Assembly (NCBI GenBank): GCA_045586505.1
Contig: JAZNAL010000006.1
Coordinates: 1 to 64,000, forward strand
DNA: 64,000 nucleotides
Reading direction: 5' to 3'
From: Flemingiibacterium sp045586505
Lineage (GTDB): Bacteria > Bacillota > Clostridia > Oscillospirales > CAG-272
In this document: positions 50,288 to 58,857 of the stretch, in pieces
How the letters are laid out: the number at the start of each line of letters is the position of its first letter
How positions within the stretch are numbered: position 1 is the stretch's first letter
Translations under genes and position numbers: made by a program
Notes under the pieces: generated by a model
Database searches by the model: none
What the model saw: the letters and a program-made list of their open reading frames with translations, nothing else
Told to the model about the DNA's origin: nothing

Positions 50288-52516
50288 TCACGCAAAGCCA
50301 CGGATAACGTCCACAACTCCGTCGATACTCTTGAGCCTGGATACGATGGAATTTACATGATCGGTGTTCTTACAGGTAATGCTGAGGTTCAATATGGTGG
50401 ATTCGTTCTGACACTTCTGGGAGCTGATGGAGATGACCGATACACGCATATCGGCGAGCGCCACGGATACGTTTGCAAGCAGCCCTATGGTGTCGCGGCA
50501 ATAGATCTGGATAAATGCTTCGAAGTTGGACTTTTCCCACTCCGCGCCGACCTCCCACCATGCCGATACAAAACGGTCGCGATCCCCCTCACGCTTCATG
50601 CCAGCAAGTACATTCGGGCAGTCCGCTTTATGAATGGATACGCCAAATCCTTTTGTGATAAAGCCCACCACGTTGTCGCCCGGCAGAGGGTTACAGCACT
50701 TGGCAAATTTGACCTGGCAGCCGTCGGCTCCGTCGATGACGATGCCGCCCTGGGAATGATGGTGTTTGGGCTTTTCCACGGTCTTTATCTGAGTGGGCGA
50801 GGTAATCTTTTCGGGTTCTGCAGGAGCTGCGACTGTGCGGTCAAACTCGTCCTTTAATTTAGACGATAGCTTGGTAATGGTAAGTCCGCCGTAGCCTACG
50901 GTGTTGTAAAGGTCGTCGCCCGAGGTGATGCCTATACGGGACGCCACCGAGGTAACAATAGCTTCAAGCTGGGACTCGGTATAGGGACGGTTATACTTCT
51001 TAAGCTCACGCTCAACCTCCGCCTTACCCACCACGATATTCTCAGCACGCTTTTCCTTCTTGAACCACTGACGGATCTTACCCCGTGCCTCACCGGTTTT
51101 GACTATCTTAAGCCAGTCGCGGCTGGGACCCCTTGACGCACCCGAGGTGATTATCTCGACGATATCTCCATTCTTCGGCGACGAGTCGATGGTTGCAATG
51201 GCGCCGTTGATCTTCGCGCCTACCATCTTGTTGCCGATTGCCGAATGGATGGCGTAAGCAAAGTCGATAAGCGTCGCGCCCTGGGGCAGAACGATGACGT
51301 CGCCCTTCGGCGTAAACACAAAGGTCTCGTCGTGGAACATATCAATTTTAAGAGAGCGCAGGAACTCGTCGGGGTCGTGCATATCCGAGTCGGAATCCAG
51401 CAGCTTTGCCACCCACTGCAGCTTCTGGTCGATCTCCGAAGCACTTGCCGCGCCGGATTTGTACTTCCAGTGTGCGCAGATACCGTATTCCGCTACATGG
51501 TGCATATCCCAGGTACGGATCTGTACCTCAAAGGGGATGCCGTCTCGACCGATAACGGTGGTGTGAAGCGAGCGGTACATATTGGGCTTAGGCGTAGAAA
51601 TATAGTCCTTGAAGCGTCCTGGGAGAGACTTATACATCTCATGTATGATACCCAGCACCGTGTAGCATTCAAGCTCGGTATCGACGATGATACGGATGGC
51701 GTAGAAGTCATAGATCTCATCGAAGCTCTTATTCTGGTTGTACATCTTTTTATAGATGGAATAAGTGGACTTAACGCGGCCTTCAAGTGTGAATTTTACG
51801 TTGTATTCCTTTAATTTGGAAGCAACATTTTCCTTGGTGTTCTCGAGTAAGTTTATATTGTTGCCGTATTTTTTGTCAATGTCACGCTGAACCTCCTCAA
51901 AACCGATGGGGTCAAGGTAGGAGAGCGCGTGACGCTCAAGCTCCTGCTTGATGCGCTGCATACCGAGACGGTGTGCCAGCGGCGCAAAGACGTGCATGGT
52001 TTCAAGTGCAGTGATACGGCGCTTGTGCTCAGGCTTTGCGTCAAGGGTGCGCATATTATGAAGTCTGTCGCAGAGCTTGATGAAGATAACTCTGATGTCC
52101 TTACTCATGGCAAGGAACATCTTGCGAAGATTCTCGATCTCCGCCTCGTCCTTATCCTCTATCTTCAGATGTACGAGCTTGGTAAGACCGTCCACAAGCA
52201 TCGCCACATCCTCACCGAAGTCGCGGCGAATGGACTCACAGTCAACCTTATCCGAACAGTCCTCCACAGTGTCGTGAAGCAATGCCGCACAGATTGAATC
52301 TGTATCAAGCTCCAGTCCCGCCACGATCTCCGCCACCGCGATGGGGTGGGAGATATAAGCGTCACCGCTGACTCGGAACTGTCCCGCGTGAAGCTGATCC
52401 GCCTGTACGAATGCCAGCTTGATTTTATCTATATCGTATTTTTTACCCGTACGGGACAGCATATCGAGCAGTCCCGCTATCGGTTCATAGTTATAGGTTT
52501 CAAGATCTATGCTCAT
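50288..52516 (-). CDS. rel: Bifunctional (p)ppGpp synthetase/hydrolase
   Basis: 742 residues with all long-RSH domains in order: HD hydrolase (HPIAVAEIV, LLHDTVEDC with the HD pair), synthetase (RVKSTYSIYKKMYNQNKSFDEIYDFYAIRIIVDTELECYTVLGIIHE), TGS (DVIVLPQGATLIDFAYAIHSAIG), helical/zinc-finger region with CCNPLPGD and a C-terminal ACT domain. Both catalytic sites look intact. Adjusts (p)ppGpp in starvation. Between recJ and dtd. Confidence 0.96.
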   Translation of the reverse strand: MSIDLETYNYEPIAGLLDMLSRTGKKYDIDKIKLAFVQADQLHAGQFRVSGDAYISHPIAVAEIVAGLELDTDSICAALLHDTVEDCSDKVDCESIRRDFGEDVAMLVDGLTKLVHLKIEDKDEAEIENLRKMFLAMSKDIRVIFIKLCDRLHNMRTLDAKPEHKRRITALETMHVFAPLAHRLGMQRIKQELERHALSYLDPIGFEEVQRDIDKKYGNNINLLENTKENVASKLKEYNVKFTLEGRVKSTYSIYKKMYNQNKSFDEIYDFYAIRIIVDTELECYTVLGIIHEMYKSLPGRFKDYISTPKPNMYRSLHTTVIGRDGIPFEVQIRTWDMHHVAEYGICAHWKYKSGAASASEIDQKLQWVAKLLDSDSDMHDPDEFLRSLKIDMFHDETFVFTPKGDVIVLPQGATLIDFAYAIHSAIGNKMVGAKINGAIATIDSSPKNGDIVEIITSGASRGPSRDWLKIVKTGEARGKIRQWFKKEKRAENIVVGKAEVERELKKYNRPYTESQLEAIVTSVASRIGITSGDDLYNTVGYGGLTITKLSSKLKDEFDRTVAAPAEPEKITSPTQIKTVEKPKHHHSQGGIVIDGADGCQVKFAKCCNPLPGDNVVGFITKGFGVSIHKADCPNVLAGMKREGDRDRFVSAWWEVGAEWEKSNFEAFIQIYCRDTIGLLANVSVALADMRVSVISISSQKCQNESTILNLSITCKNTDHVNSIVSRLKSIDGVVDVIRGFA

Positions 52517-52542
52517 TTTCTCACCAGTCTTTCGCTAATGTC

Positions 52543-54615
52543 TTAGTTTTCCCGCCTTAGATCAAGCAGTATCCGCGAGGTTTCGAGAGGGATCTTACCC
52601 GACACGGGAAGGAGGGATACCTCACACCGCTCGCCCCTGTAGAGGCGGATGATCGCAAGCTCGCAGAATACGTCCAGCATCGCCGAAACGGTGTGCTCGC
52701 AAATCCCCGTTGCTTCGGAAAGCTCGGTCACGGAGGTAACAACGGAAAAACCGTTATTCTGTGTCTTCAGGTGAAGATAGAGCTTTGCGAAGTCCTCGCG
52801 ATTCGGTATCACATCAACGCGGGCGCGGCGTATGTCGCGTATAAGAAGCTGGACATTCTGACGTCCGCGGTATTCATTTATATCAAGATTATAGACAACA
52901 TCCACCGTGTCACCCACCGAAAATTCAAATTCCGAGGTGGGTCTGCCGAAGCATAATGCACATAATGTGGTGGTAATTCCCGCCGCGCGAAGGGTAAGCT
53001 TCGTGTGCTTGCCGCCTGCAAGAGCGGTTATCTCGGTTATAGTCATACGGTCGGTCTCAAAAACCGGCTGAGCGTTTTCAACGCCGAAGGGCTCCAGAAG
53101 ATACAGCTCACTTGCCAGCTTCAGCGAAATTTCCTCGGGGGGTACCAGAAGATCGATGTCCACCACCCTTGAAAGCTCGGAACCACCAAGCTTTTTCTTG
53201 GCATAGGCATTAATTACACTTCGGAACTCGGTAAGCTTCCCGCGTTCAATGGAAAGTCCCGCTGCAAGCTCGTGCCCACCGTACTTACAAAGGAGCTCCG
53301 ACGAAGCGTCCAGCGCTTCGAAGAGATTGAGTCCCGGAATCGAGCGTCCCGATCCCTTGCCGATGTCGGTGGGAAGTGGTTCGTCGCCCGTATTATGCTC
53401 GAAGCTAATAAGTATGGACGGCAAATTGTATTTATCGGTAAGTCTTGAAGAGACGATGCCGATGACACCGTGGTGCCAGTGATCGTCATCAAGTACGATT
53501 ACGTAATCCTCGGGGTCACATTGCACGGCGAGCTTCTCTTCGGCTGCCTCGATTATGCTGTTTTCCTCAGCCTGACGGCGTCGGTTGGTCTCGCACAGCT
53601 CCGCGGCGATCTCTTCAGCGCGGGCACCACTGTCGGTCAAAAACAGTTCCACCGCAAACTCAGCGCTGGATATGCGTCCCGCCGCGTTGATACGCGGTGC
53701 AATAGTGAAGCCTACCGCGGCAGAGGTAATCTTTTTCTTGACAATCCGCCCGTCGGCATCCTTAGAAATCAGCCCAGACGCATTCATAAGCGCCTTGAGA
53801 CCTAGATTTTGTGTGTTTTCAAGCAAATGCAGGCCGTAGCTTACAATGATGCGGTTCTCATCCACAAGCGGCATCACATCCGCAACGGTACCAATAGCTA
53901 CAAATTCACAGCACATCGCCGCCGCGCGCTTTACGGCATCGTACAGCGTGCCGCCGCTCCGCTTCATTTCAACGGCGCAGATAAGCTTGAATGCCACACC
54001 CACGCCCGCAAGCTCTTTAAAAGGATAGGGGCAGTCTGGGCGGCGGGGATTGACTACCGCCACTGCGTCTGGCAGCTCAGGACGGCATTCGTGGTGGTCG
54101 GTAACGACCACGTCAAGACCGATATGCTTTGCTGCCTCGATCTCCTCTATGGCGGTGATACCCGTATCAACGGTGATCACAAGGGATGTTCCGTCTGCGG
54201 CGAAGCTTCTCAGTGCTTCGATATTTACGCCGTAGCCCTCACCGATGCGGTTGGGGATGTAATACCCGATGTCAGCGCCGAGTGTTTTAAGATATGTATA
54301 AACTACCGTGACCGATGTCACGCCGTCCACGTCGTAGTCGCCGTAGACAATGATCTTTTCGTTATTTTCAAGCGCCTGAATGACCCGCGCCACAGCCTTA
54401 TCCATATCCGCCATAAGGTAAGGATCATGGAGCAGCTCGGTCTCCTTACCGATGAAGCTTTTTGCCGAGGCGGCGGAGATGTATCCCCGCGCCGCAAGCA
54501 GGCGTGCCATGGGAAGCGACAGCGAAAGCTCGCGTGCGATCTCGCCTACCGCGGCCTTATCGGAATAAGGCTCGGCAACTCGCCACAGCTTCTTTTTTGA
54601 TGCGTGCTTTAACAT
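52543..54615 (-). CDS. recJ: Single-stranded-DNA exonuclease RecJ
   Basis: 690 residues from the ATG at 54615. DHH phosphoesterase motifs: IIVYGDYDVDGVTSVTVVY, VVTDHHECRPELPDAVAVVNPRRPDCPYPFKELAGVGVAFKL, and DHHA1 GGHELAAGLSIERG. A C-terminal OB-like part plus an additional winged-helix-like end (ELSEATGICEHTVSAMLDVFCELAIIRLYRGE) not found in Escherichia coli RecJ. 5'-3' exonuclease in recombination and mismatch repair. The ribosome site is weak; 15 bp after the RseC-like gene. Confidence 0.95.
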   Translation of the reverse strand: MLKHASKKKLWRVAEPYSDKAAVGEIARELSLSLPMARLLAARGYISAASAKSFIGKETELLHDPYLMADMDKAVARVIQALENNEKIIVYGDYDVDGVTSVTVVYTYLKTLGADIGYYIPNRIGEGYGVNIEALRSFAADGTSLVITVDTGITAIEEIEAAKHIGLDVVVTDHHECRPELPDAVAVVNPRRPDCPYPFKELAGVGVAFKLICAVEMKRSGGTLYDAVKRAAAMCCEFVAIGTVADVMPLVDENRIIVSYGLHLLENTQNLGLKALMNASGLISKDADGRIVKKKITSAAVGFTIAPRINAAGRISSAEFAVELFLTDSGARAEEIAAELCETNRRRQAEENSIIEAAEEKLAVQCDPEDYVIVLDDDHWHHGVIGIVSSRLTDKYNLPSILISFEHNTGDEPLPTDIGKGSGRSIPGLNLFEALDASSELLCKYGGHELAAGLSIERGKLTEFRSVINAYAKKKLGGSELSRVVDIDLLVPPEEISLKLASELYLLEPFGVENAQPVFETDRMTITEITALAGGKHTKLTLRAAGITTTLCALCFGRPTSEFEFSVGDTVDVVYNLDINEYRGRQNVQLLIRDIRRARVDVIPNREDFAKLYLHLKTQNNGFSVVTSVTELSEATGICEHTVSAMLDVFCELAIIRLYRGERCEVSLLPVSGKIPLETSRILLDLRREN

Positions 54616-54630
54616 ATGATTATCCAAATT

Positions 54631-55047
54631 TTAAAGTATGCTGACGATCTTTACATCGTATCGCTTTGAGGCGACACGGTTGAGTGTGAGCCAGACGACA
54701 ATAAACGCCGCAACAAATCCTGCAAGCGCTCCAACATAGGGTGCCGCCGTGTGAGCTGCAAGTCCGCCCACAAAGTAGCCGATGATGCCGAGTATTATGG
54801 GGAACAGAAATACCGCCGCTGCATAGAGCACCACGGTTTTTGATTCGGTCTCAATAATCACACGGTCGCCTATCTTGGCGCCGACGGGATTTGCCGCTTT
54901 GGCGGTGGTTTTTTTGTCGCCAAACGCAACGCAAGCACCGCAGGCGCCGTCCGCGTTGGCATGACACCCCTCGCAAGCGGATTTCCGCGAGACCTCCACA
55001 ACCGCAAAGGAATCATAAACCTCGCTCACAATACCGATCTGCCGCAT
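54631..55047 (-). CDS. RseC/SoxR-reducing-system family protein
   Basis: 138 residues. Cytoplasmic N-terminal part with a cysteine cluster C-x2-C-x6-C-x2-C (CEGCHANADGACGAC) that could hold an Fe-S cluster, then two membrane helices (about 73-95 and 100-120). In E. coli the family member RsxC/RseC belongs to the Rnf-like reducing system; in Clostridia copies are found near rnf, but no rnf gene is visible here. First gene of the rseC-recJ-rel-dtd-hemZ run. Confidence 0.88.
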   Translation of the reverse strand: MRQIGIVSEVYDSFAVVEVSRKSACEGCHANADGACGACVAFGDKKTTAKAANPVGAKIGDRVIIETESKTVVLYAAAVFLFPIILGIIGYFVGGLAAHTAAPYVGALAGFVAAFIVVWLTLNRVASKRYDVKIVSIL

Positions 55048-55096
55048 ACCTTCACCTTCTTTTCATAATTACGCTTATATACATTATATAATATTT

Positions 55097-55125
55097 ATTA
55101 TATCACATATTTTGCGGATTGTCTA
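55097..55125 (-). promoter_or_regulatory. Promoter of the RseC-like/recJ/rel operon
   Basis: Minus strand -35 TAGACA (complement of 55120-55125), 17-base spacer, -10 TATAAT (complement of 55097-55102). Confidence 0.75.
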
Positions 55126-55297
55126 TACCTAACATAAAATTTTAGGCGATTACCGCTGATTTTTCTCTTTGCGCGCGAGATAATGAAGAATGGAGGTCTA
55201 TTTTCGACAAAATCCGAGGTTTGTTTGTGCAAGAGCGCTACTATTGGCAAACCGATTTGTGCAAGTTGACGATTTCAAGTTAATTCAGGCAATTTGG

Positions 55298-55327
55298 GTT
55301 TACAATTTAGGGGATTGGTGTTATAAT
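55298..55327 (+). promoter_or_regulatory. Promoter of tRNA-Arg
   Basis: -35 TTTACA at 55298-55303, 18-base spacer, -10 TATAAT at 55322-55327, 23 bp before the tRNA. Confidence 0.75.
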
Positions 55328-55350
55328 ATAGGGGATGCTTAAATACATAA

Positions 55351-55427
55351 CCGCTCGTAGCTCAGCTGGATAGAGTACCGGATTCCGATTCCGATGGTCG
55401 CAGGTTCGAATCCTGTCGAGCGGGCCA
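55351..55427 (+). tRNA. tRNA-Arg (anticodon CCG), CCA encoded
   Basis: Cloverleaf read by hand: acceptor CCGCTCG with CGAGCGG (7 of 7), D-stem GCTC/GAGT, anticodon stem CGGA/TCCG (the outermost pair C-A is a mismatch), loop TTCCGAT with anticodon CCG, T-stem GCAGG/CCTGT with loop TTCGAAT, discriminator G and encoded CCA. Reads CGG codons. It is followed by a hairpin CAGTACCCCC/GGGGTGCTG that may be its terminator. Confidence 0.95.
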
Positions 55428-55530
55428 ATTTTAACAGTACCCCCTTGTGGGGTGCTGATAAAATTCTCTCGTTTGTCAGATTGAGAAGCTCGATTCAAGG
55501 CCTCATATGACAAACAAGTCACGCAAATCA
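55400..55530 (+). repeat. 131-bp direct repeat, copy A (includes 3' end of tRNA-Arg)
   Basis: From the T-stem of the tRNA through CCA, a hairpin and about 90 bp of flank (CTCTCGTTTGTCAGATTGAG..., ending ACGCAAATCA). Copy B of equal length is at 55568-55698, 168 bp downstream, with only a few differences. Confidence 0.92.
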
Positions 55531-55567
55531 TAATTGGCCTTGACTCTGCACAGCGGGCTGTGCAGTT

Positions 55568-55596
55568 GCAGGTCTCGAATCCTGTCGAGCGGGCCA
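55568..55596 (+). pseudogene. Truncated tRNA-Arg 3' end
   Basis: Contains T-arm and 3' acceptor half with CCA (GCAGGTCTCGAATCCTG..., then CGAGCGGGCCA) but one inserted base in the T-loop and no 5' half. Not a functional tRNA. Confidence 0.85.
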
Positions 55597-55698
55597 ATTT
55601 TATCAGTGCCCCTTGCGGGGTGCTGATAAAATTCTCTCGTTTGTCAGATTGAGAAGCTCGATTCAAGGTCTCACCTGTCAAACAAGTCACGCAAATCA
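55568..55698 (+). repeat. 131-bp direct repeat, copy B
   Basis: Same unit as 55400-55530. The 37-bp spacer before it contains a perfect 9-bp palindrome CTGCACAGC/GCTGTGCAG at about 55546-55565. The pattern fits an attachment-site duplication by an element that used the tRNA end, or a decayed tandem tRNA; no integrase is present. Confidence 0.9.
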
Positions 55699-55738
55699 AA
55701 TTAACTCACTTTCCAAATCTAAAAACAGGAGGCCCCCC

Positions 55739-56167
55739 ATGAAAAAGCTCATTCCTTTGCTTCTCGTAACACTTCTCATTACCGCCCTCACTTCCTGCGG
55801 TATTACTGAGGATACCCTTACCTTCCATAACGCAAGCGATTACCACATCGACTGCATAGCAATCGCTCCTGAGGCGGATGTGCTTGCGTCAGATGAGATG
55901 ATCCTCTTCTTCGACTATGAGCTCGACTTTGAAAGCCTTCTTGCTCCCAAATCCACGTTAGAGTTTTCCTTTGAGATCCCCAACGACAAGCTTGATGATA
56001 CCTGGTATCTCCACGTCTCCGGCGCACCGGAAGGCTTTCTCGAGATGTATGTAAAGGAGATCGAAGCGGGCGCAATTTTCTCGGACGGAACATGGGGCTT
56101 TACTATCAACTTTGATTCCGAGGCGAAAAATTTCACGCTTACTCCTCTTGGCGAAAGTGATGTTTAA
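55739..56167 (+). CDS. Small lipoprotein of unknown function
   Basis: 142 residues; signal MKKLIPLLLVTLLITALTSC with lipobox LTSC. The mature part is acidic and strand-rich (FHNASDYHIDCIAIAPEAD, LLAPKSTLEFSFEIPND, WYLHVSGAPEGFLEMYVKEIE, TWGFTINFDSEAKNFTLTPLG) like a single small beta-sandwich. AGGAGG at 8 nt supports this ATG, although the frame is open further upstream. It lies immediately after the repeat unit and upstream of a serpin gene with a similar signal peptide. No known family. Confidence 0.82.
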   Translation: MKKLIPLLLVTLLITALTSCGITEDTLTFHNASDYHIDCIAIAPEADVLASDEMILFFDYELDFESLLAPKSTLEFSFEIPNDKLDDTWYLHVSGAPEGFLEMYVKEIEAGAIFSDGTWGFTINFDSEAKNFTLTPLGESDV

Positions 56168-56346
56168 CCTACTCTAACGCCATCCCCTCTCAGTAGTCAT
56201 AATATCTTGGGCTGACGCATTTACGCATAAAATGAGATTTATTTTCACAGTTATGCGTTGGGTGCTGCAGCCCTTTATGTTTTATCGGAACTTTTTTGCT
56301 TTTTTTACGTCAAATACGTAACAAATTAATTCGAGGAGGCATCCCC

Positions 56347-57645
56347 ATGAAAAAGCTAACTACGCTTTTACTGCTTACTTCACTTCTGACTCCCATGCTT
56401 ACTTCCTGCATCGCCGTTATTCCCGATGGCACAGACGCTCCGCTGACAGAAAAGATCGATATTTCTCACGTTGATACAACCTCTGATACCGAAAAACACG
56501 AGGATACAGATGAAGAAACCATCCCCGCAACCCAAAGACCTCACGTCTCTGTTCCCTACGCCGCACTTGCCGATTTCTGCACTGATTTTCTTTTAACCGA
56601 AGCTGAGTCCTCGGACGGCAAATCCAATACGCTGACCTCACCTCTTTCGGCTTACCTTGCCCTTTCTATGGTCAAGGAGGGAGCCGACGGAAATACGCTT
56701 GACCAGATGTCAAAGGCAATGGGTGACATTCCCGCTGAGGAAATATGCGCGCTGATAAAGAGTCTCACGACACTAAAAGACACCACATTAAACATCGCCG
56801 ACTCAGTTTGGGTGGATTCCGAATTCACGCCCAAGCAGTCCTATCTCGATCTTCTTAAGGAGCACTACCTTGCCGAGGGCTTTAATCTTCCCCTTGCCAC
56901 CGCCGAGAAGAAGGTAAACACCTGGATCGAGGACCACACAAACGGGCTTATTAAAAATATGCTTGGGGATAACGCGCTTGACGACGCGGTAATGGCGGTT
57001 GTCAACACTGTTTATATGAAGGCAAAATGGCAGAACGAATTTTCCGAGAAAGCCACACACGAGCGTTATTTCACAGGCGGTGACGGCAAGGCTGCCAAGA
57101 CTCAATTCATGCACAAGACTGCGTACTACCGCGTAATCGAGACAGGTGATCATATCGGCGTGGTACTTCCCTATTCCGACGGCTCTCTTGAATTTGCAGC
57201 GCTCATGCCCAAGGATGACAAAACGCCTGCGTCCTCCGCATTCACCGCCATCGCCGACCTTGGCGGATGGGCAGCGGCAGGTGAGTCCTCCACAAGCGAG
57301 CAGATCAAGCTGTACATCCCCAAATTCGAGCAGGAAGCCACCGGTTCGCTGGTGGACACATTAAAGAAGCTGGGCATCGTCGACGCGTTTGATAAAGGCA
57401 AAGCAAGCTTTGCGGGCATTGCTGAGGATATCTTTGTTGAGGAAGTGCTCCAAAACGCCGTTCTGAAGCTTGACGAAGCGGGTACCGAAGCCGCCGCGGC
57501 TACAGTTGTCACGATGATGGCAACCTCCGCCGCACCGCCGAAGACCGAGCCGCGCACCATCGAGTTCAATCGTCCCTTCGCTTTTGCGGTCTACGACAAA
57601 ATCAGCGGTGCGGTACTGTTCGCTGGCGAACACAACCTTCCGTAG
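56347..57645 (+). CDS. Serpin, lipoprotein-anchored
   Basis: 432 residues from the ATG at 56347 (AGGAGG upstream). Lipobox LTSC at about residue 19, a Thr/Asp/Glu linker to about 65, then a complete serpin fold: NTLTSPLSAYLALSMVKEGADG, VNTVYMKAKWQNEF, IGVVLPYSDGSLEFAALMPKD, KLYIPKFEQEATGSL, and FNRPFAFAVYD at the end. The reactive loop hinge E377-AGTEAAAAT is typical of inhibitory serpins; by the P17 rule P1-P1' would be T393-S394. Surface serpins of gut bacteria may block host or competitor proteases; that role is inferred. Its promoter is not clear; an ACGCATAA/TTATGCGT hairpin lies at 56223-56258. Confidence 0.93.
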   Translation: MKKLTTLLLLTSLLTPMLTSCIAVIPDGTDAPLTEKIDISHVDTTSDTEKHEDTDEETIPATQRPHVSVPYAALADFCTDFLLTEAESSDGKSNTLTSPLSAYLALSMVKEGADGNTLDQMSKAMGDIPAEEICALIKSLTTLKDTTLNIADSVWVDSEFTPKQSYLDLLKEHYLAEGFNLPLATAEKKVNTWIEDHTNGLIKNMLGDNALDDAVMAVVNTVYMKAKWQNEFSEKATHERYFTGGDGKAAKTQFMHKTAYYRVIETGDHIGVVLPYSDGSLEFAALMPKDDKTPASSAFTAIADLGGWAAAGESSTSEQIKLYIPKFEQEATGSLVDTLKKLGIVDAFDKGKASFAGIAEDIFVEEVLQNAVLKLDEAGTEAAAATVVTMMATSAAPPKTEPRTIEFNRPFAFAVYDKISGAVLFAGEHNLP

Positions 57646-57677
57646 GATAAGCGGAGTTTTAAAGTCCGCTTTGATAC

Positions 57678-57706
57678 TTGACAAATTATACGTTCTATGC
57701 TATAAT
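57678..57706 (+). promoter_or_regulatory. Promoter of the LCP gene
   Basis: -35 TTGACA at 57678-57683, 17-base spacer, -10 TATAAT at 57701-57706. Confidence 0.92.
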
Positions 57707-57746
57707 TAGATATTGTTATTTAAAATTACCGAAAGGATGAAGCTTC

Positions 57747-58805
57747 ATGCTTTCAGCACTTCGAAATTTCGCACTCACTTTTGCGATTTCCGCGCTGATC
57801 TTCGGCGTGATCGCATATTTTATCGTCGGATTTGTGGTTGACACCATGACTGAAGCCATTCCCGGCGGAGTTGATACCGAATACAATCCCGATGATTTCT
57901 TTAACGGTAACGGAGACACACCCGTTTTCTCCCCCGGCACTGATTCGGATAAGCCCGAGGATACCACTCTTCCTCCCGTATTGGTTCAGCCAATAAACGG
58001 CGAGACCTTCAACCTCCTGCTTATCGGCAACGACTACCAGCCTGAGCTCTTCGATGACTACGACTACGAGTCAAAATGGCGCGAGGATCCGAACAACATC
58101 GGTTTCCCCGACAAACGTGACCGCCCCTGGGGCGCTGATGCAATAATCCTTGTGCGCGTGGATAAGGAAAACCGTCAATTCGTGTTCTGTCCCATTCCCC
58201 GAAACACCCGCGTGCTGGTGGACGGTGAATACGTTCAGCTTGGTGACGTGATCTCAAAAAAAAGCGTGGAATTTTTCTGCGGAAAGGTTTCGGGGCTTAC
58301 CGGTCTTGAGATCGACTATTATGTCAACATAAACGTGGGCGTCATCGACGATATCGTGGACGCTGTGGACGGCATCACCTACTATGTCCCCACCGATATG
58401 GTATACGAGGATCCCTTGCAGGAGCTCACCATCAACTTAAAGAAAGGCACCACTAACATCAACGGCGAAAAGGCGATGCAGCTCCTCCGCTACGTAGGCT
58501 ACACCAACGGCAACGCGGGACGTATGAACACCACCGTGGAGTTTATCAAGGCGGTGCTTGCCAAGTTCACCAATGTTACATATCTTGTAAAGGCGCCCGA
58601 GCTTTATAACACCGTGGTGGAACACGTGGAAACGGATTTCACCGCCGACGACCTTGTAAACAATCTCGATCTTATCTTCTCATACCCAAAATTCGAAGCA
58701 CTTACTGTCACTTATCCCGGCAACTCTAAGACTTATAACGGCATCACATATTTTGAGCCCTCCGTCGCTGCCGCAATGGATATGTTTGATACTTTTACAG
58801 ATTGA
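57747..58805 (+). CDS. LytR-CpsA-Psr (LCP) family phosphotransferase
   Basis: 352 residues. Membrane helix at about 8-33, linker, then LCP domain: FNLLLIGNDY, ADAIILVRVDKENRQFVFCPIPRNTRV, INVGVIDDIVDAVDGITYYVP, EKAMQLLRYVGYTNGNAGRMNTTVEFIKAVL. These proteins transfer undecaprenyl-linked glycopolymers to peptidoglycan. The strand-helix after LLRY departs from the usual R-x-R-xxxDxxR pattern, keeping one Arg, so activity could be altered. Gap of 52 bp to glyS. Confidence 0.9.
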   Translation: MLSALRNFALTFAISALIFGVIAYFIVGFVVDTMTEAIPGGVDTEYNPDDFFNGNGDTPVFSPGTDSDKPEDTTLPPVLVQPINGETFNLLLIGNDYQPELFDDYDYESKWREDPNNIGFPDKRDRPWGADAIILVRVDKENRQFVFCPIPRNTRVLVDGEYVQLGDVISKKSVEFFCGKVSGLTGLEIDYYVNINVGVIDDIVDAVDGITYYVPTDMVYEDPLQELTINLKKGTTNINGEKAMQLLRYVGYTNGNAGRMNTTVEFIKAVLAKFTNVTYLVKAPELYNTVVEHVETDFTADDLVNNLDLIFSYPKFEALTVTYPGNSKTYNGITYFEPSVAAAMDMFDTFTD

Positions 58806-58857
58806 TCAGTCAATAATTTTTATGCTTATCATCCAGATAGGCAGAAAGGACATATAA

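Noticed and set aside
55307..55699. 130-codon minus-strand frame across the tRNA and repeats
   Set aside because: It is the antisense of tRNA-Arg and its duplication; the repeated RASQSDKRENFISTPQG peptide arises from the DNA repeat, and the piece over the tRNA is a well-known spurious translation. No ribosome site.
58806..58857. T-box before glyS
   Set aside because: The gap is only 52 bp and lacks the GGTGGTACCGCG element.
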